Positions 12,591 to 13,247 of a stretch of 13,247 nt of DNA are shown here, in pieces. The translations under genes and the position numbers were made by a program. Origin of the DNA: JAHIZC01 sp043813305 (GTDB taxonomy: Bacteria; Omnitrophota; Gorgyraeia; Gygaellales; Profunditerraquicolaceae); the NCBI GenBank assembly GCA_043813305.1, contig JBDRLC010000053.1, positions 1 through 13,247 of the forward strand. The letters are read 5' to 3'. The notes under the pieces were generated by a model. It was given only the letters and a program-made list of their open reading frames with translations. It had not been told where the DNA came from and searched no databases. Position 1 is the first letter of the stretch. Each line of letters begins with the position of its first letter.

Positions 12591-13247
12591 ATGAATATTG
12601 CAAAACTATTAGAAACAAAAGCCCAAAAATACAAGGATAAACCAGCCCTGATCTTCAAGAATCAGTCTATTTCCTTTACTCAACTACGAGATACATCCTA
12701 CAAATTAACAAACAGCTTAATAAAACTAGGAGTGAAAAAAGGCGATAAGATCGCTATATATCTCCCTAATTGCCCGGAATATATTTATAGCTATTTGGCG
12801 ATCTGGTCAATCGGCGCAACTGCAGTACCTCTGGATTTTATGCTTACTGAAGCGGAGTTAGCTTCATGCATGGGCCACTCGGAAACAAAAATTTTGATTA
12901 CAAAATCCAAACCCAACCTCTTTTTAGCTGAACTTAAGAAAAAATGTAAATTTCTGAAAGAGATAATTCTCATCCAGGAGAAGAAAGAGGGATTCTTAAG
13001 CTTTGATGATTTATTAGCAGGCGGATCTGATAAAATTCAAAAAAATGATATTCTTGATAAAGACCTTGCCTGTATTTTTTATACCTCAGGGACTACCGGT
13101 AAACCCAAGGGTGTCTTGTGTAATTATCGTCAAATAGGCGCACCTGATAAAGCAATGGCGCATGCCGTAGGTTTGAATGATAGAGATATTGCCCTATGTG
13201 GCGCTTTGCCCTTTTCGCACTTAGGAGGGTTAGTTTTTATTAATTGT
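12591..13247 (+). CDS. AMP-binding acyl-CoA synthetase/ligase (3' part missing)
   Basis: The frame is open from ATG at 12591 to the edge, giving 219 residues of a family usually 500-560 long. The N-terminus (MNIAKLLETKAQKYKDKPAL, then FTQLRDTSYKLTNSLIKLGVKKGDKIAIYLPNCPEYI) is typical of ANL-superfamily adenylating enzymes. The phosphate-binding loop YTSGTTGKPKG stands at 164-174. The PFSHLGGL stretch near 210-217 is the next expected region. Such enzymes activate a carboxylic acid, usually a fatty acid, with ATP to an acyl-AMP and pass it to CoA. The C-terminal lid domain and specificity pocket are missing, so chain length is unknown. It has its own promoter with a palindromic operator; the ribosome binding site is weak. 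A GTG one codon upstream is a possible alternative start. Confidence 0.93.
   Translation, partial: MNIAKLLETKAQKYKDKPALIFKNQSISFTQLRDTSYKLTNSLIKLGVKKGDKIAIYLPNCPEYIYSYLAIWSIGATAVPLDFMLTEAELASCMGHSETKILITKSKPNLFLAELKKKCKFLKEIILIQEKKEGFLSFDDLLAGGSDKIQKNDILDKDLACIFYTSGTTGKPKGVLCNYRQIGAPDKAMAHAVGLNDRDIALCGALPFSHLGGLVFINC

Overview
The window comes from a bacterial chromosome of moderate GC content with Shine-Dalgarno-led, tightly packed genes. An outer-membrane TolC-type channel and an L,D-transpeptidase point to a diderm, Gram-negative-type cell. The gene mix and short dispersed repeats built on CCTGCC/GGCAGG hairpins fit an uncultivated lineage such as Omnitrophota in the PVC group. That placement is inference from general impression only; no marker gene here settles it. 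Nothing looks like phage, plasmid, CRISPR or an insertion sequence with a transposase, and I see no tRNA or rRNA.

Left part (1-3400): a ComM/YifB-type AAA+ ATPase gene on the minus strand runs off the left edge. A 355-base divergent intergenic region follows, filled by a structured repeat element and a separate hairpin. Next come three plus-strand genes likely forming a cell-envelope cluster: an anchored coiled-coil protein, a DUF212 (divergent PAP2) membrane protein, and a LysM + YkuD L,D-transpeptidase. A second, shorter copy of the repeat, inverted relative to the first, sits between the transpeptidase and accA.

Middle (3400-10640): accA (carboxyltransferase alpha subunit of acetyl-CoA carboxylase) overlaps a PadR-family regulator gene. 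A strong sigma70-type promoter with TAGYTAA repeats at the predicted transcription start then drives a MarR-family regulator, a TolC-family outer-membrane channel and an RND permease. This looks like a self-regulated efflux operon, but no periplasmic adaptor gene lies in it. A small secreted protein with a carbohydrate-binding-like (CBM11-like) fold follows; its reading frame is broken by one in-frame TAG.

Right part (10640-13247): an LsrF-like class I aldolase/thiolase gene overlaps a zinc-dependent medium-chain dehydrogenase gene, suggesting a two-step catabolic or biosynthetic unit of unknown substrate. A new transcription unit then begins with a consensus-like promoter whose -10 end and start region are covered by a perfect 24-bp palindrome. 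It drives an acyl-CoA/AMP-forming ligase gene cut by the right edge.

Most genes are recognisable members of known families. The points most worth a second look are the repeat family, the interrupted secreted protein, the efflux operon without adaptor, and the two operator-like sites. I did not find a convincing wholly new system.
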